Source of the DNA: CAZFAP01 sp964516325 | GTDB lineage: Bacteria; Auribacterota; JABMQX01 | Direction: 5' to 3' | Assembly: GCA_964516325.1 (NCBI GenBank) | Contig: CAZFAP010000218.1 | Coordinates: 1-6,798, forward strand | Length of the DNA stretch: 6,798 bases | In this document: piece by piece, positions 1 through 5,917 of the stretch | How the letters are laid out: each line of letters starts with the position of its first letter | Numbering within the stretch: position 1 is the stretch's first letter | Notes under the pieces: model-generated | What the model saw: only the letters and a program-made list of their open reading frames with translations | Told to the model about the DNA's origin: nothing | The model's database searches: none | Position numbers and translations under genes: made by a program

Positions 1-1
1 T

Positions 2-268
2 CCTTCGGGGCGCGACCAGTTCCTTGCAGCCATCGGTTATATTTGCCGCGAGAACCCGAGGGCAGCAATCGCTTTCCGGCGGAGAGCTGAAAAGGTCTTG
101 TCCAGGCTCCGAGAGTTTCCGCAATCCGCCAAGGTACTCCCGGAGTTTCCTGATTTTCCTTTTTGTGAAGTTATCGTGAATCCTTACCGCTTCTTCTACC
201 GCGTGAAGGGGAAGACCGTCTGGATTGTCGCCGTCTGGCATGGCGCACAACTTCCGGGAAAACCATAA
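2..268 (+). CDS. RelE/ParE-family toxin, 3' part (5' end outside window)
   Basis: An open frame with no start codon inside the window runs from base 2 to the TAA at 266-268 and encodes the last 88 residues of a small protein. The pattern is that of the RelE/ParE toxin family (ParE_toxin type): a basic helical part (AFRRRAEKVLSRLREFP), then an 'SAKVLPEF' turn, then the C-terminal sheet with 'CEVIVNPYRFFYRV' and 'TVWIVAVWHGAQ'. Family members are about 90-100 residues long, so only some 8-12 N-terminal residues are probably missing. In the family these proteins inhibit gyrase (ParE) or cut ribosome-bound mRNA (RelE); the sequence alone does not say which applies. The antitoxin gene usually lies directly upstream and would be off the left edge. 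The next gene starts 19 bases after the stop, which suggests co-transcription. Confidence 0.88.
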   Translation, partial: PSGRDQFLAAIGYICRENPRAAIAFRRRAEKVLSRLREFPQSAKVLPEFPDFPFCEVIVNPYRFFYRVKGKTVWIVAVWHGAQLPGKP

Positions 269-273
269 CCAGG

Positions 274-280
274 AAGGAGG
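274..280 (+). promoter_or_regulatory. Ribosome binding site of the nuclease-fold gene
   Basis: AAGGAGG lies seven bases before the ATG at 288. It fixes that ATG as the start in preference to the in-frame upstream codon at 225, which lies inside the toxin gene and has no such site. It lies in the 19-base gap after the toxin stop, so the downstream gene has its own strong translation signal even if it shares the toxin's mRNA. Confidence 0.85.
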
Positions 281-287
281 ACGGAAT

Positions 288-1325
288 ATGGCCGCGATTG
301 ATCTGTTGTTCGACGTCAAGAAAGACTCGGAGCGACTCCACCAGTTGGTGCTGGGACCCTTATTGATTCGCACCCGGCTGCTTGAGAAGCTTGGCATTGG
401 GGGAGTTCCGGTGCGCGAGGACTTCGAATGGGAGCCTCGGCCTCAGGGGCGGTCTTTTGACCTCGGTGTGAAACTGGGTGACCCTGTAGGTGCCCACGTG
501 TGGGTCGAGATGAAGGTTGACGGATGCCTCAAGGCTGGCCAAGTGAAAAAGCAAGTACCCGCTGTTAAGCCAATGGCGGGAGATAAACTTCTTTACATCT
601 TGCTGGGGCATGCCCAGTACACTACTGATCTGGGAGAAATCGACGGAATCCTCAGAGAACGCTTGGGGGAGCATTACAAGGTCGTGACCGCCTCAGAACT
701 GTGCCGTGCCCTGGAAGAACCCGACCTGCTGCTGGGTAAGGCCAAGGACGACCGCAACGTTCGCGATCTTGCCGCTACACATCTGAACTGGCTCCGGGTG
801 TTACAAGATCGATACCGGGGCTTCTCCGGTCGAGCTTTCCGCGACTGGGAGGCCGGAGACTGCTTCGGCTTTTTTGACTGGTGCAGGGACCAGCTCGACA
901 TCCAAGACATGCGCATGGACGACGTTCCGAACCCGAGGGGTGGGTTCTTCGGCGCATGGTGGAATTGCCATAATTGGGATAAGGTCAGGTTCAAGAACGA
1001 CAAATTCTGCATGTACCTTCAATTCGAGTTCGCCCCCCGGTCAAGCAAGAACCTCCTCTGCGTGAAGGTCCAGGTCGGGGGCCCAGCATCGTGCGCAAGG
1101 GTGCGCGAGGAGGTTGCGGCACGAGTCCTGAGGCACGGCGACTGCGCCTCGGTCGGATTCCGCAGACCCCAGAGGATGGGTTCCGGGACCTACGTGACTG
1201 TCGCAGTTGCAGGTCTTGGTCTGGAGTCCGCCGCAAACATGGAGAAGGCGGTCACGGCGATACCGGTCCTGCTTGTAAAGGGCGCCGCGATTGTGAACAA
1301 GGTCACCAGATCCTTTACGGCTTAG
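288..1325 (+). CDS. PD-(D/E)XK nuclease-superfamily protein (putative)
   Basis: This 345-residue protein is probably cytosolic, with no signal peptide or membrane segment. Residues 1-140 resemble the PD-(D/E)XK nuclease fold, especially the PDDEXK_4-like group: a helical N-terminus, R55-x-x-D58 as the acidic motif, the E-x-K motif E74-M-K76 in 'WVEMKVDG', Gln85 and Gln89 in the following helix, and a core strand 'KLLYILLG'. All three expected catalytic positions are present. Residues of about 200-345 form a second domain rich in Trp and Gly ('GGFFGAWWN') with alternating strands ('MYLQFEF', 'LCVKVQV'); its function is unknown to me. Proteins of this type occur in phage, defence and mobile regions, but no specific role can be assigned. 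The gene follows a RelE/ParE toxin gene by 19 bases. Its TAG stop overlaps by four bases with the stop of the convergent nitrilase gene. The family assignment rests on motif reading only. Confidence 0.72.
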   Translation: MAAIDLLFDVKKDSERLHQLVLGPLLIRTRLLEKLGIGGVPVREDFEWEPRPQGRSFDLGVKLGDPVGAHVWVEMKVDGCLKAGQVKKQVPAVKPMAGDKLLYILLGHAQYTTDLGEIDGILRERLGEHYKVVTASELCRALEEPDLLLGKAKDDRNVRDLAATHLNWLRVLQDRYRGFSGRAFRDWEAGDCFGFFDWCRDQLDIQDMRMDDVPNPRGGFFGAWWNCHNWDKVRFKNDKFCMYLQFEFAPRSSKNLLCVKVQVGGPASCARVREEVAARVLRHGDCASVGFRRPQRMGSGTYVTVAVAGLGLESAANMEKAVTAIPVLLVKGAAIVNKVTRSFTA

Positions 1326-2143
1326 CCTCCGAGTCTTCCCGAGGGCGACGCGATCTCAACAATCAGCACCTCTTCTTCGTTGTCTTTGCCGAGGGCGAGG
1401 ATGGCACCGCAGGGGTCCGCGATGACGCTGTGGCCTTCGTAGCTTTTGCCTTTCCAGGGGCCGCAGGTGATTTCGCCGATCAGGTTCGTGCCGACCGTCG
1501 CGGCGCCGACGTTCTTGGCGATGCGGCACACGGTTTCCTGGAGGCTTTTGCCGTGAGCGGGCCACTCGCTTCTATCCGCAGCCCAGCCGTAAGGAATAAG
1601 GAGAAGGTCGGGACGGAGCGATTTCATGATTTCGTGATGCTCGTCAATGAAGCTATCGGCGCAGATCATGACGCCAATTCTTCCGAGCGGTGTGTCAACG
1701 GCGGAGAGGTCTTCCTTTTTTCCCTGGAGGTACGGCGGCGTCATCAACTCCGGCATCGTATTGATTTTCCTGTGCTTGAGGAGAATCTCGCCGTCGCTGC
1801 TGACGAGAATCATCGAATCGTAAATCCCTTCGACGACTTTCTCCGTCAGCCCTATGGAAATCATGATTCGATGCTTCTGAGCGAGCCGGCAGACGATGTC
1901 GCTGAACCGCCCCGGAATGGGTTCGGCAAGCCGGTAAGCGTCCGTATTCACCCAGCCCATGAAAACCGTCTCCGGAAATGCGGCGATTTCTGCCCCTTTC
2001 GCCTCGGCTTCCTCGACGGCTTTCGTTATCCTGGTAATATTCCCTTCGACGTCGCTATCCACGCAGCGTATCTGGCACGCCGCGACCTTCACGCCTCTCG
2101 CCGTCGCCGGATCGTGACCAGAACCTACCGAATTTGCCGTCAT
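1322..2143 (-). CDS. Carbon-nitrogen hydrolase (nitrilase superfamily amidohydrolase)
   Basis: This 273-residue protein has the complete nitrilase-superfamily triad: Glu58 in 'FPETVFMGW', Lys126 in 'KHRKIN' and Cys161 in 'VMICADSF'. A second conserved Glu (Glu132) sits in the loop after the Lys. Length and motif order fit a single-domain family member. Such enzymes hydrolyse non-peptide C-N bonds (amides, N-carbamoyl compounds, more rarely nitriles) through a Cys thioester; the substrate cannot be read from sequence. No signal peptide is seen, so it is probably cytosolic. The ATG at 2143 is preferred because GAGG lies 10 bases upstream (2154-2157). A GTG at 2191 would add 16 residues but has only a weak AGG site. 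A weak promoter-like pair (TTGAGT at 2190-2195, 16 bases, TACGAT at 2168-2173, minus strand) would also favour the shorter form. The gene lies 153 bp after the secreted peptidase gene in the same direction. Confidence 0.92.
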   Translation of the reverse strand: MTANSVGSGHDPATARGVKVAACQIRCVDSDVEGNITRITKAVEEAEAKGAEIAAFPETVFMGWVNTDAYRLAEPIPGRFSDIVCRLAQKHRIMISIGLTEKVVEGIYDSMILVSSDGEILLKHRKINTMPELMTPPYLQGKKEDLSAVDTPLGRIGVMICADSFIDEHHEIMKSLRPDLLLIPYGWAADRSEWPAHGKSLQETVCRIAKNVGAATVGTNLIGEITCGPWKGKSYEGHSVIADPCGAILALGKDNEEEVLIVEIASPSGRLGG

Positions 2144-2228
2144 GGACAGGACGCCTCGTCGAAGAGAATCGTAGCCCGCTACCCGACACACTCAACCTGG
2201 ACAACTCGCGGTACAGGTGAATTCTTTC

Positions 2229-2254
2229 GGACAGGATGACAGGATTCACAGGAT
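2229..2254 (+). repeat. Short ACAGGAT tandem repeat in the spacer
   Basis: Three copies of ACAGGAT start at 2231, 2239 and 2248, giving an 8-9 base period, in the spacer between the peptidase stop and the nitrilase start. The 18-base unit at 2229-2246 matches the reverse complement of 5858-5875 at 15 of 18 positions. I recall similar imperfect ACAGGAT strings in intergenic DNA of several environmental bacterial lineages, so this is probably a dispersed repeat. Its function is unknown. Confidence 0.55.
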
Positions 2255-2296
2255 AATCTCGTCCATGCTGTACTCCCGTCCGAAAAATCATCGTCT

Positions 2297-5200
2297 CTAC
2301 AGCCCGCGCATTTGTAGCGACGGGTCGCCGAAGAGCATCATCTTGTGCATGTGCTGGAGAAGAGCCCCGCATTCCCAGCCGCCCCACAGCCCCTCGATAC
2401 GCGGGAAATCCTCGCCGATAAACCGTATCACCGCGAACTTCCAGCATTCACCCAGCGGTATTCCCGTCGGGTACCAGCTCGCAACCTCGTCAAAAAAGTA
2501 CTGAACCATGTTCATCGAGTCAGATTGTGCGCCGGTGGTGCACCCGATGTACGCAATCCCGCCGACGTCCCGCTTGACCAGGAAGTGTTCCGCCATGCAA
2601 TCGAGGTCGTAGGCGGGCGGCTGGAGCGCAGCGGGCTCCGGATAATCCCGCAAATTCGCCGGTCGCCTCTCGTGGAGCTTGATCCGGAAGGACTCATGCC
2701 GCAGATAGTGTTCGGGAAAACTTCTGAGGCGATAGACGCCTCCCTGCTTTTCCGGAAGCAGAGCCTCAAAGGAGACGAGGTCGCTCTTGACCGGGTCCGC
2801 CAATCCGGGCACGAGCCGGAACGTCGCCGCCATTTCATCGTCAAGAGAACTGACTGGGCCGACTGTCGCCACGGTGTCGGTATCGAGTTCCTTGCGGAGA
2901 ACGAAAGTGTTGGTGAAGCCCAGTTGCAGGGAGCAATAATGGGGCGTCGGGTCATATTGAGAAGCCACGAGCCGAAATGTGGCATCCTGCTCGAAAAGCG
3001 AGCCGCTCCCTGGCTCGACGAGCAAAACGAAGTTCCAGTGTCGGATGAAATGTCCGGGTTTCGTGTACGCCTCAAACGACGCCGCCGAGCCGTCCGCCAG
3101 ACCCGCCACGTGCTTGAACGTCGCGCTTCGATCAAACTCGTCGTCGCAGGTCTTCCTTGGGCTCAGAGTCAGCTCCGCGTTGTCTTCCTTGAGATACCAC
3201 CCAGGATAATTCCACGATTCAAAAGAGACGTATTGATACGTGGCGGCAATCGTCGCGTCCGCCAAGCCGGGGACAATCCGGAACGTCGCGTCCTGCTTGT
3301 CCGTGTCCGACGCAATCTGTGTGAGCTGTCCCCGGAAGAAGCTGTGCCGGATGTACCGGTCCGGAAAGTTGTGCGACCGGAGCGAACGCCAATAAAGAGC
3401 CGGGTCGTGCTCGGGCGCCGCGATCTGAAACACGTCCGGCCCGCCCTCCACGATGTACAGGTCGGAATCCTGCCGTGAAATGAATGAATTGGGGTAGTTG
3501 TACGACTCGAAGCCGATCAGGGACGGGACGACAGGGTTCGGCTTCTTCCGGAACGTGGCGTCCCTCTTGAACGCGTCGTCCTCCTCGGCGTGACAGCCGA
3601 TCTCGTTGCCCGATTTATCGAGATAGGGCCAGTCGGGAAAATGAAAGGCCGCGGTCCCGCAGGCGGCTGCGAGAATGACGGGCGGCTTCCCCGCATTGCT
3701 CAGCATCGGGATGTCCAGATAGTCGTACCAGCCCGCCCACGCTCCCCCATTTCCGCCCCGGCTTCCGATCGTCCCCCCCGCCCCGTGTCCCAGATAGGCG
3801 ACAAAACCGCAACCACTGTTCATCTCCGCCTTCAGGAGATTCGCGCGGTCGTCAATATTTGGATATGTCGTCCAGTCCGTAGTCCAGTAATGCTTGGCGC
3901 TCGTGTAGCCGATGCCCGCCATGGTATTGGCAATCCCGTCTGCGATGGGGTCTGGGTTGCCCCAGTTGCCCGTCACGAGCATCAAACGCTTTGCCCAGTC
4001 CTGGGATGCGCCTGTTTCGTAGGCGATGATCTTCCGAACCATCGTTGCGACTTCCTGAGTGGTCGAGGCGGGAATTCGCCCGACGGCTACATCCGGCTTG
4101 AAGTCAACCTTGTCCGGATTGAGCTCCTCCCAGTTGTCGGTCCAGCCTTCCTGGGGACCGAGCTCCGCGAAGAGGTTGTTGTGATTGGAATCCCAATCGT
4201 CGAAGCCGCCGGTGTCCCGGTCCCACGGGTCGTTGTCCTGGTAATCGTACAGGTCGGCGTAATACAGGTCGCTCGGACAGAAGCTGTGTCCCCAGATGTT
4301 GGCGTCCCAGTTCCGGGTGTAGCGAACGGGAAACTTGTCCACGTCCCCGACCAGCATCACAGCCTGGATCAGGTACCTTTGGTACATCTCGGCGATTGCC
4401 AGCTTGATCTTTTCCTGCGGGTCCCGTCCACCGGAATATGCCGGGTCCGCATAAATGGACTCCAGCGTCTCAAGCATCGTTCGCATGCCGGTTGCATTCT
4501 TATGAGCCAACAGCGGCAGAAGAGCGTTTTGGAATTCGGCTGGTGTCAGGATCAGGAACCAATACCCGCTGGCTGTTTCTTCCTGAACCCGGTAGAAACG
4601 GCGTTGCTGCCCGGAAGGCGGACCAAGCGGATGATTGCCGTCGTCGGTCCAGTAGTTGAAGCCAACGCCCCAGCCATTCTGTCTGCTGGCGGTTGTCCAG
4701 TTGAGCAGGTCCGATGAGACCCAGATTCTGTACTCTCTGCCGACCGCGCTGTTCCATTCTATGGTCGGTGAATCGGGCGGCCCGACTATTCCTCTGGCGC
4801 GGTAATCCGGTCGAAACTTCTGAATTCTGTGGTTCTGGGTGTCCGCCACGTAAACATTTCCCGCGGAATCCACCGCGACTCCGCCGGGAATATAGAACTC
4901 GCCGTCGTCATCCCCACGAGAGCCCCATTTGGTCAGGAAATCTCCCCAATGGTCGAACTTCTGAACCCGGTGGTTGTAGGTGTCAACGACGAAAACTTCC
5001 TTATTCATCGAGGAGAGACTTCCCGGATAGAGAGCCACCGCAGAGGGGGAGTTGAAATACCCGTCGCCAATGCCGCTCTGCCCCCATTTGTCCCGGAAGG
5101 AGCCCCAGTAGTCGAACTTCTGAACCCTGTGGTTGCTCCATTCCGCCACGTAAACAATTTCTTCCGAATCCGCCACAATTCCGCGGGGTTCCTCAAACTG

Positions 5201-5779
5201 ACCATCCCCCTGACCCTCGGAGCCCCATTTCCGCAAGAACTTGCCGTCCCCATCAAAGACCTGAATCCTGCTGTTCCACGTGTCCGCCACGAAGACTTCT
5301 CCCCACCAGCTCACGGCGATTCCGCACGGACCGCCGCCGAATGGACTCCTCCCAAACTGCCCGTCGCCTGTGCCCTCGGAACCCCATTTTGCCAGGAACT
5401 TTCCCGACGGGTCAAACTTCTGAACCCGAAAGTTACCGGAGTCGAGTACGTAGATGAGGTTCTTAGAAACGTCCACCGCGACACCCTGCGGAACAGAGAA
5501 CTGCCCATTGCCGGCGCCCTGTGAACCCCATTTGCCGAGGAATTTCCCCATCGAGTCGAACTTCTGAATCCTGTGGCTATTCGTGTCCGCGACGTAGATG
5601 CTTCCCGTCAAATCCGCCGCGATACCTCGCGGCTGGTTGAACTCCCCATCCCCGGAGCCGGATTTCCCCCATTTCAGGACAAAGCTGTACGACTCCTCCG
5701 CTTCGGTCGGGATGCAGAGCGCCCAGCCCAGGCACGCTAGCGCCAAAGCCGAATATCTCCAAACATTTCGCAGACTCAT
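2297..5779 (-). CDS. Secreted NHL-repeat / gingipain-like C25 peptidase with nested AbfB (CBM42)-like repeats
   Basis: This 1160-residue exported protein has these parts in order. A Sec signal peptide covers about 1-27 (hydrophobic 'SALALACLGWALC', likely cut after TEA). Six NHL repeats at about 33-326 should form a six-bladed propeller. Residues 331-400 are a small module with 'SSDLLNW' and 'RFYRV', common in Verrucomicrobia-like secreted proteins. The first part of a C25 (gingipain-type, clan CD) peptidase lies at about 406-735, with 'VMLVGDVDKFPV', 'DVAVGRIP', catalytic His665 in 'YLGHG' and Cys707 in 'AAACGTA'. Five (D/A/S)ATF motifs and six AbfB-like sheet motifs fill about 735-1040. The C25 fold then resumes at about 1056-1160 ('GGIAYIGCTT', 'LFGDPSLQMR'). 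There is no visible type IX sorting domain, PEP-CTERM or C-terminal anchor. The likely role is extracellular or periplasmic proteolysis with glycan attachment; cleavage specificity cannot be predicted. The ATG at 5779 is chosen over 5797 because AAGGAG precedes it. Confidence 0.9.
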   Translation of the reverse strand: MSLRNVWRYSALALACLGWALCIPTEAEESYSFVLKWGKSGSGDGEFNQPRGIAADLTGSIYVADTNSHRIQKFDSMGKFLGKWGSQGAGNGQFSVPQGVAVDVSKNLIYVLDSGNFRVQKFDPSGKFLAKWGSEGTGDGQFGRSPFGGGPCGIAVSWWGEVFVADTWNSRIQVFDGDGKFLRKWGSEGQGDGQFEEPRGIVADSEEIVYVAEWSNHRVQKFDYWGSFRDKWGQSGIGDGYFNSPSAVALYPGSLSSMNKEVFVVDTYNHRVQKFDHWGDFLTKWGSRGDDDGEFYIPGGVAVDSAGNVYVADTQNHRIQKFRPDYRARGIVGPPDSPTIEWNSAVGREYRIWVSSDLLNWTTASRQNGWGVGFNYWTDDGNHPLGPPSGQQRRFYRVQEETASGYWFLILTPAEFQNALLPLLAHKNATGMRTMLETLESIYADPAYSGGRDPQEKIKLAIAEMYQRYLIQAVMLVGDVDKFPVRYTRNWDANIWGHSFCPSDLYYADLYDYQDNDPWDRDTGGFDDWDSNHNNLFAELGPQEGWTDNWEELNPDKVDFKPDVAVGRIPASTTQEVATMVRKIIAYETGASQDWAKRLMLVTGNWGNPDPIADGIANTMAGIGYTSAKHYWTTDWTTYPNIDDRANLLKAEMNSGCGFVAYLGHGAGGTIGSRGGNGGAWAGWYDYLDIPMLSNAGKPPVILAAACGTAAFHFPDWPYLDKSGNEIGCHAEEDDAFKRDATFRKKPNPVVPSLIGFESYNYPNSFISRQDSDLYIVEGGPDVFQIAAPEHDPALYWRSLRSHNFPDRYIRHSFFRGQLTQIASDTDKQDATFRIVPGLADATIAATYQYVSFESWNYPGWYLKEDNAELTLSPRKTCDDEFDRSATFKHVAGLADGSAASFEAYTKPGHFIRHWNFVLLVEPGSGSLFEQDATFRLVASQYDPTPHYCSLQLGFTNTFVLRKELDTDTVATVGPVSSLDDEMAATFRLVPGLADPVKSDLVSFEALLPEKQGGVYRLRSFPEHYLRHESFRIKLHERRPANLRDYPEPAALQPPAYDLDCMAEHFLVKRDVGGIAYIGCTTGAQSDSMNMVQYFFDEVASWYPTGIPLGECWKFAVIRFIGEDFPRIEGLWGGWECGALLQHMHKMMLFGDPSLQMRGL
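2660..3577 (-). other. AbfB/CBM42-like repeat region inserted in the C25 peptidase
   Basis: Residues of about 735-1040 of the secreted peptidase contain the two alternating motifs of the alpha-L-arabinofuranosidase B-type beta-trefoil domain. The 'DATFR-V-GLAD' type occurs at 740, 830, 885 (SATF), 932 and 984 (AATF). The 'SFES-N-PG-YIRH' type begins near 757, 797, 852, 902, 951 and 1003, with the RH pair itself kept only at 811-812, 913-914 and 1027-1028. Six repeats of 40-55 residues would make two trefoils. In the family this domain binds arabinofuranose side chains of plant polysaccharides. Whether binding remains here is inference, because several pocket-type His and Asp residues are replaced. 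Confidence 0.75.
4802..5683 (-). repeat. Six NHL repeats (coding tandem repeat, about 140-160 bp units)
   Basis: Protein repeats start near residues 33, 80, 128, 181, 228 and 281 of the secreted peptidase. Each shows 'KWG--G-GDG-F--P-G-A-D' followed by 'VYVADT-NHR-QKFD--G'. Repeats 3 and 5 carry short insertions (a Gly-rich stretch near 143-150 and a Ser-rich stretch near 252-259). Six blades make a closed propeller, the usual NHL fold for protein or ligand binding. At DNA level the repeat appears as recurring 'gaacttctgaa' boxes on the plus strand. Confidence 0.92.
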
Positions 5780-5785
5780 GACGTA

Positions 5786-5791
5786 CTCCTT
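5786..5791 (-). promoter_or_regulatory. Ribosome binding site of the peptidase gene
   Basis: On the minus strand AAGGAG lies six bases before the ATG at 5779. The in-frame ATG at 5797 has no comparable site, and translation from 5779 puts the charged start (MSLRNVWR) directly before the hydrophobic signal core. Confidence 0.8.
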
Positions 5792-5846
5792 CTCCATTAC
5801 GAAGCACCGATTGGGATGTCTCGGACTGGATTACAGGACGCAAAGG

Positions 5847-5876
5847 ACTATGCCCTGCATCCCGTTATCCTGTCCA
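5847..5876 (-). promoter_or_regulatory. Possible sigma-70-type promoter of the peptidase gene
   Basis: On the minus strand TGGACA (5871-5876), an 18-base spacer and CATAGT (5847-5852) resemble -35 and -10 boxes at 5/6 and 4/6 matches. The pair lies about 67 bases before the start codon in the 138-bp spacer after the pseudopilin gene. The -35 box overlaps the ACAGGAT-type repeat. Such matches arise by chance fairly often, so this is weak. Confidence 0.3.
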
Positions 5877-5880
5877 GGGC
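5852..5880. repeat. Inverted repeat enclosing an ACAGGAT-type unit
   Basis: GCCCTG (5852-5857) and CAGGGC (5875-5880) are perfect inverted arms of six bases around a 17-base loop. The loop plus its last base carries, on the minus strand, GGACAGGATAACGGGATG, related to the unit at 2229-2246 on the plus strand. No T-run follows the stem on the minus strand, so it is not a convincing intrinsic terminator. It sits between the pseudopilin and peptidase genes. Confidence 0.45.
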
Positions 5881-5917
5881 GTCCTCTTGCCGAAGGGCTC
5901 GAGGAGGGGCCGGCGGT

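Noticed and set aside
225..287. Extended N-terminus for the nuclease-fold protein
   Set aside because: The extra 21 residues would lie inside the toxin gene and across the ribosome binding site; the ATG at 288 is far better placed.
1091..2239. Plus-strand frame of 382 codons spanning the nuclease 3' end and the nitrilase gene
   Set aside because: It overlaps two well-supported genes, and its sequence shows no domain.
2231..2254. CRISPR-like array
   Set aside because: The units are only seven bases with one- or two-base gaps and contain no spacers.
2345..3478. Long plus-strand open frame (377 codons) opposite the peptidase gene
   Set aside because: It lies wholly antisense to the trefoil-coding part of a gene with clear domains. 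Its translation is Arg/Val-rich without recognisable motifs, as expected for mirror frames in GC-rich coding DNA.
3590..4717. Second long plus-strand open frame (375 codons) opposite the peptidase gene
   Set aside because: Antisense to the C25 catalytic core, with no ribosome binding site evident and no family resemblance.
4829..5524. Plus-strand frame with internal protein repeats ('VELLNPVV')
   Set aside because: The repeats merely reflect the NHL-coding repeats on the other strand.
5852..5880. Intrinsic terminator after the pseudopilin-like gene
   Set aside because: The stem is only six base pairs with a 17-base loop and no T-run follows on the minus strand.
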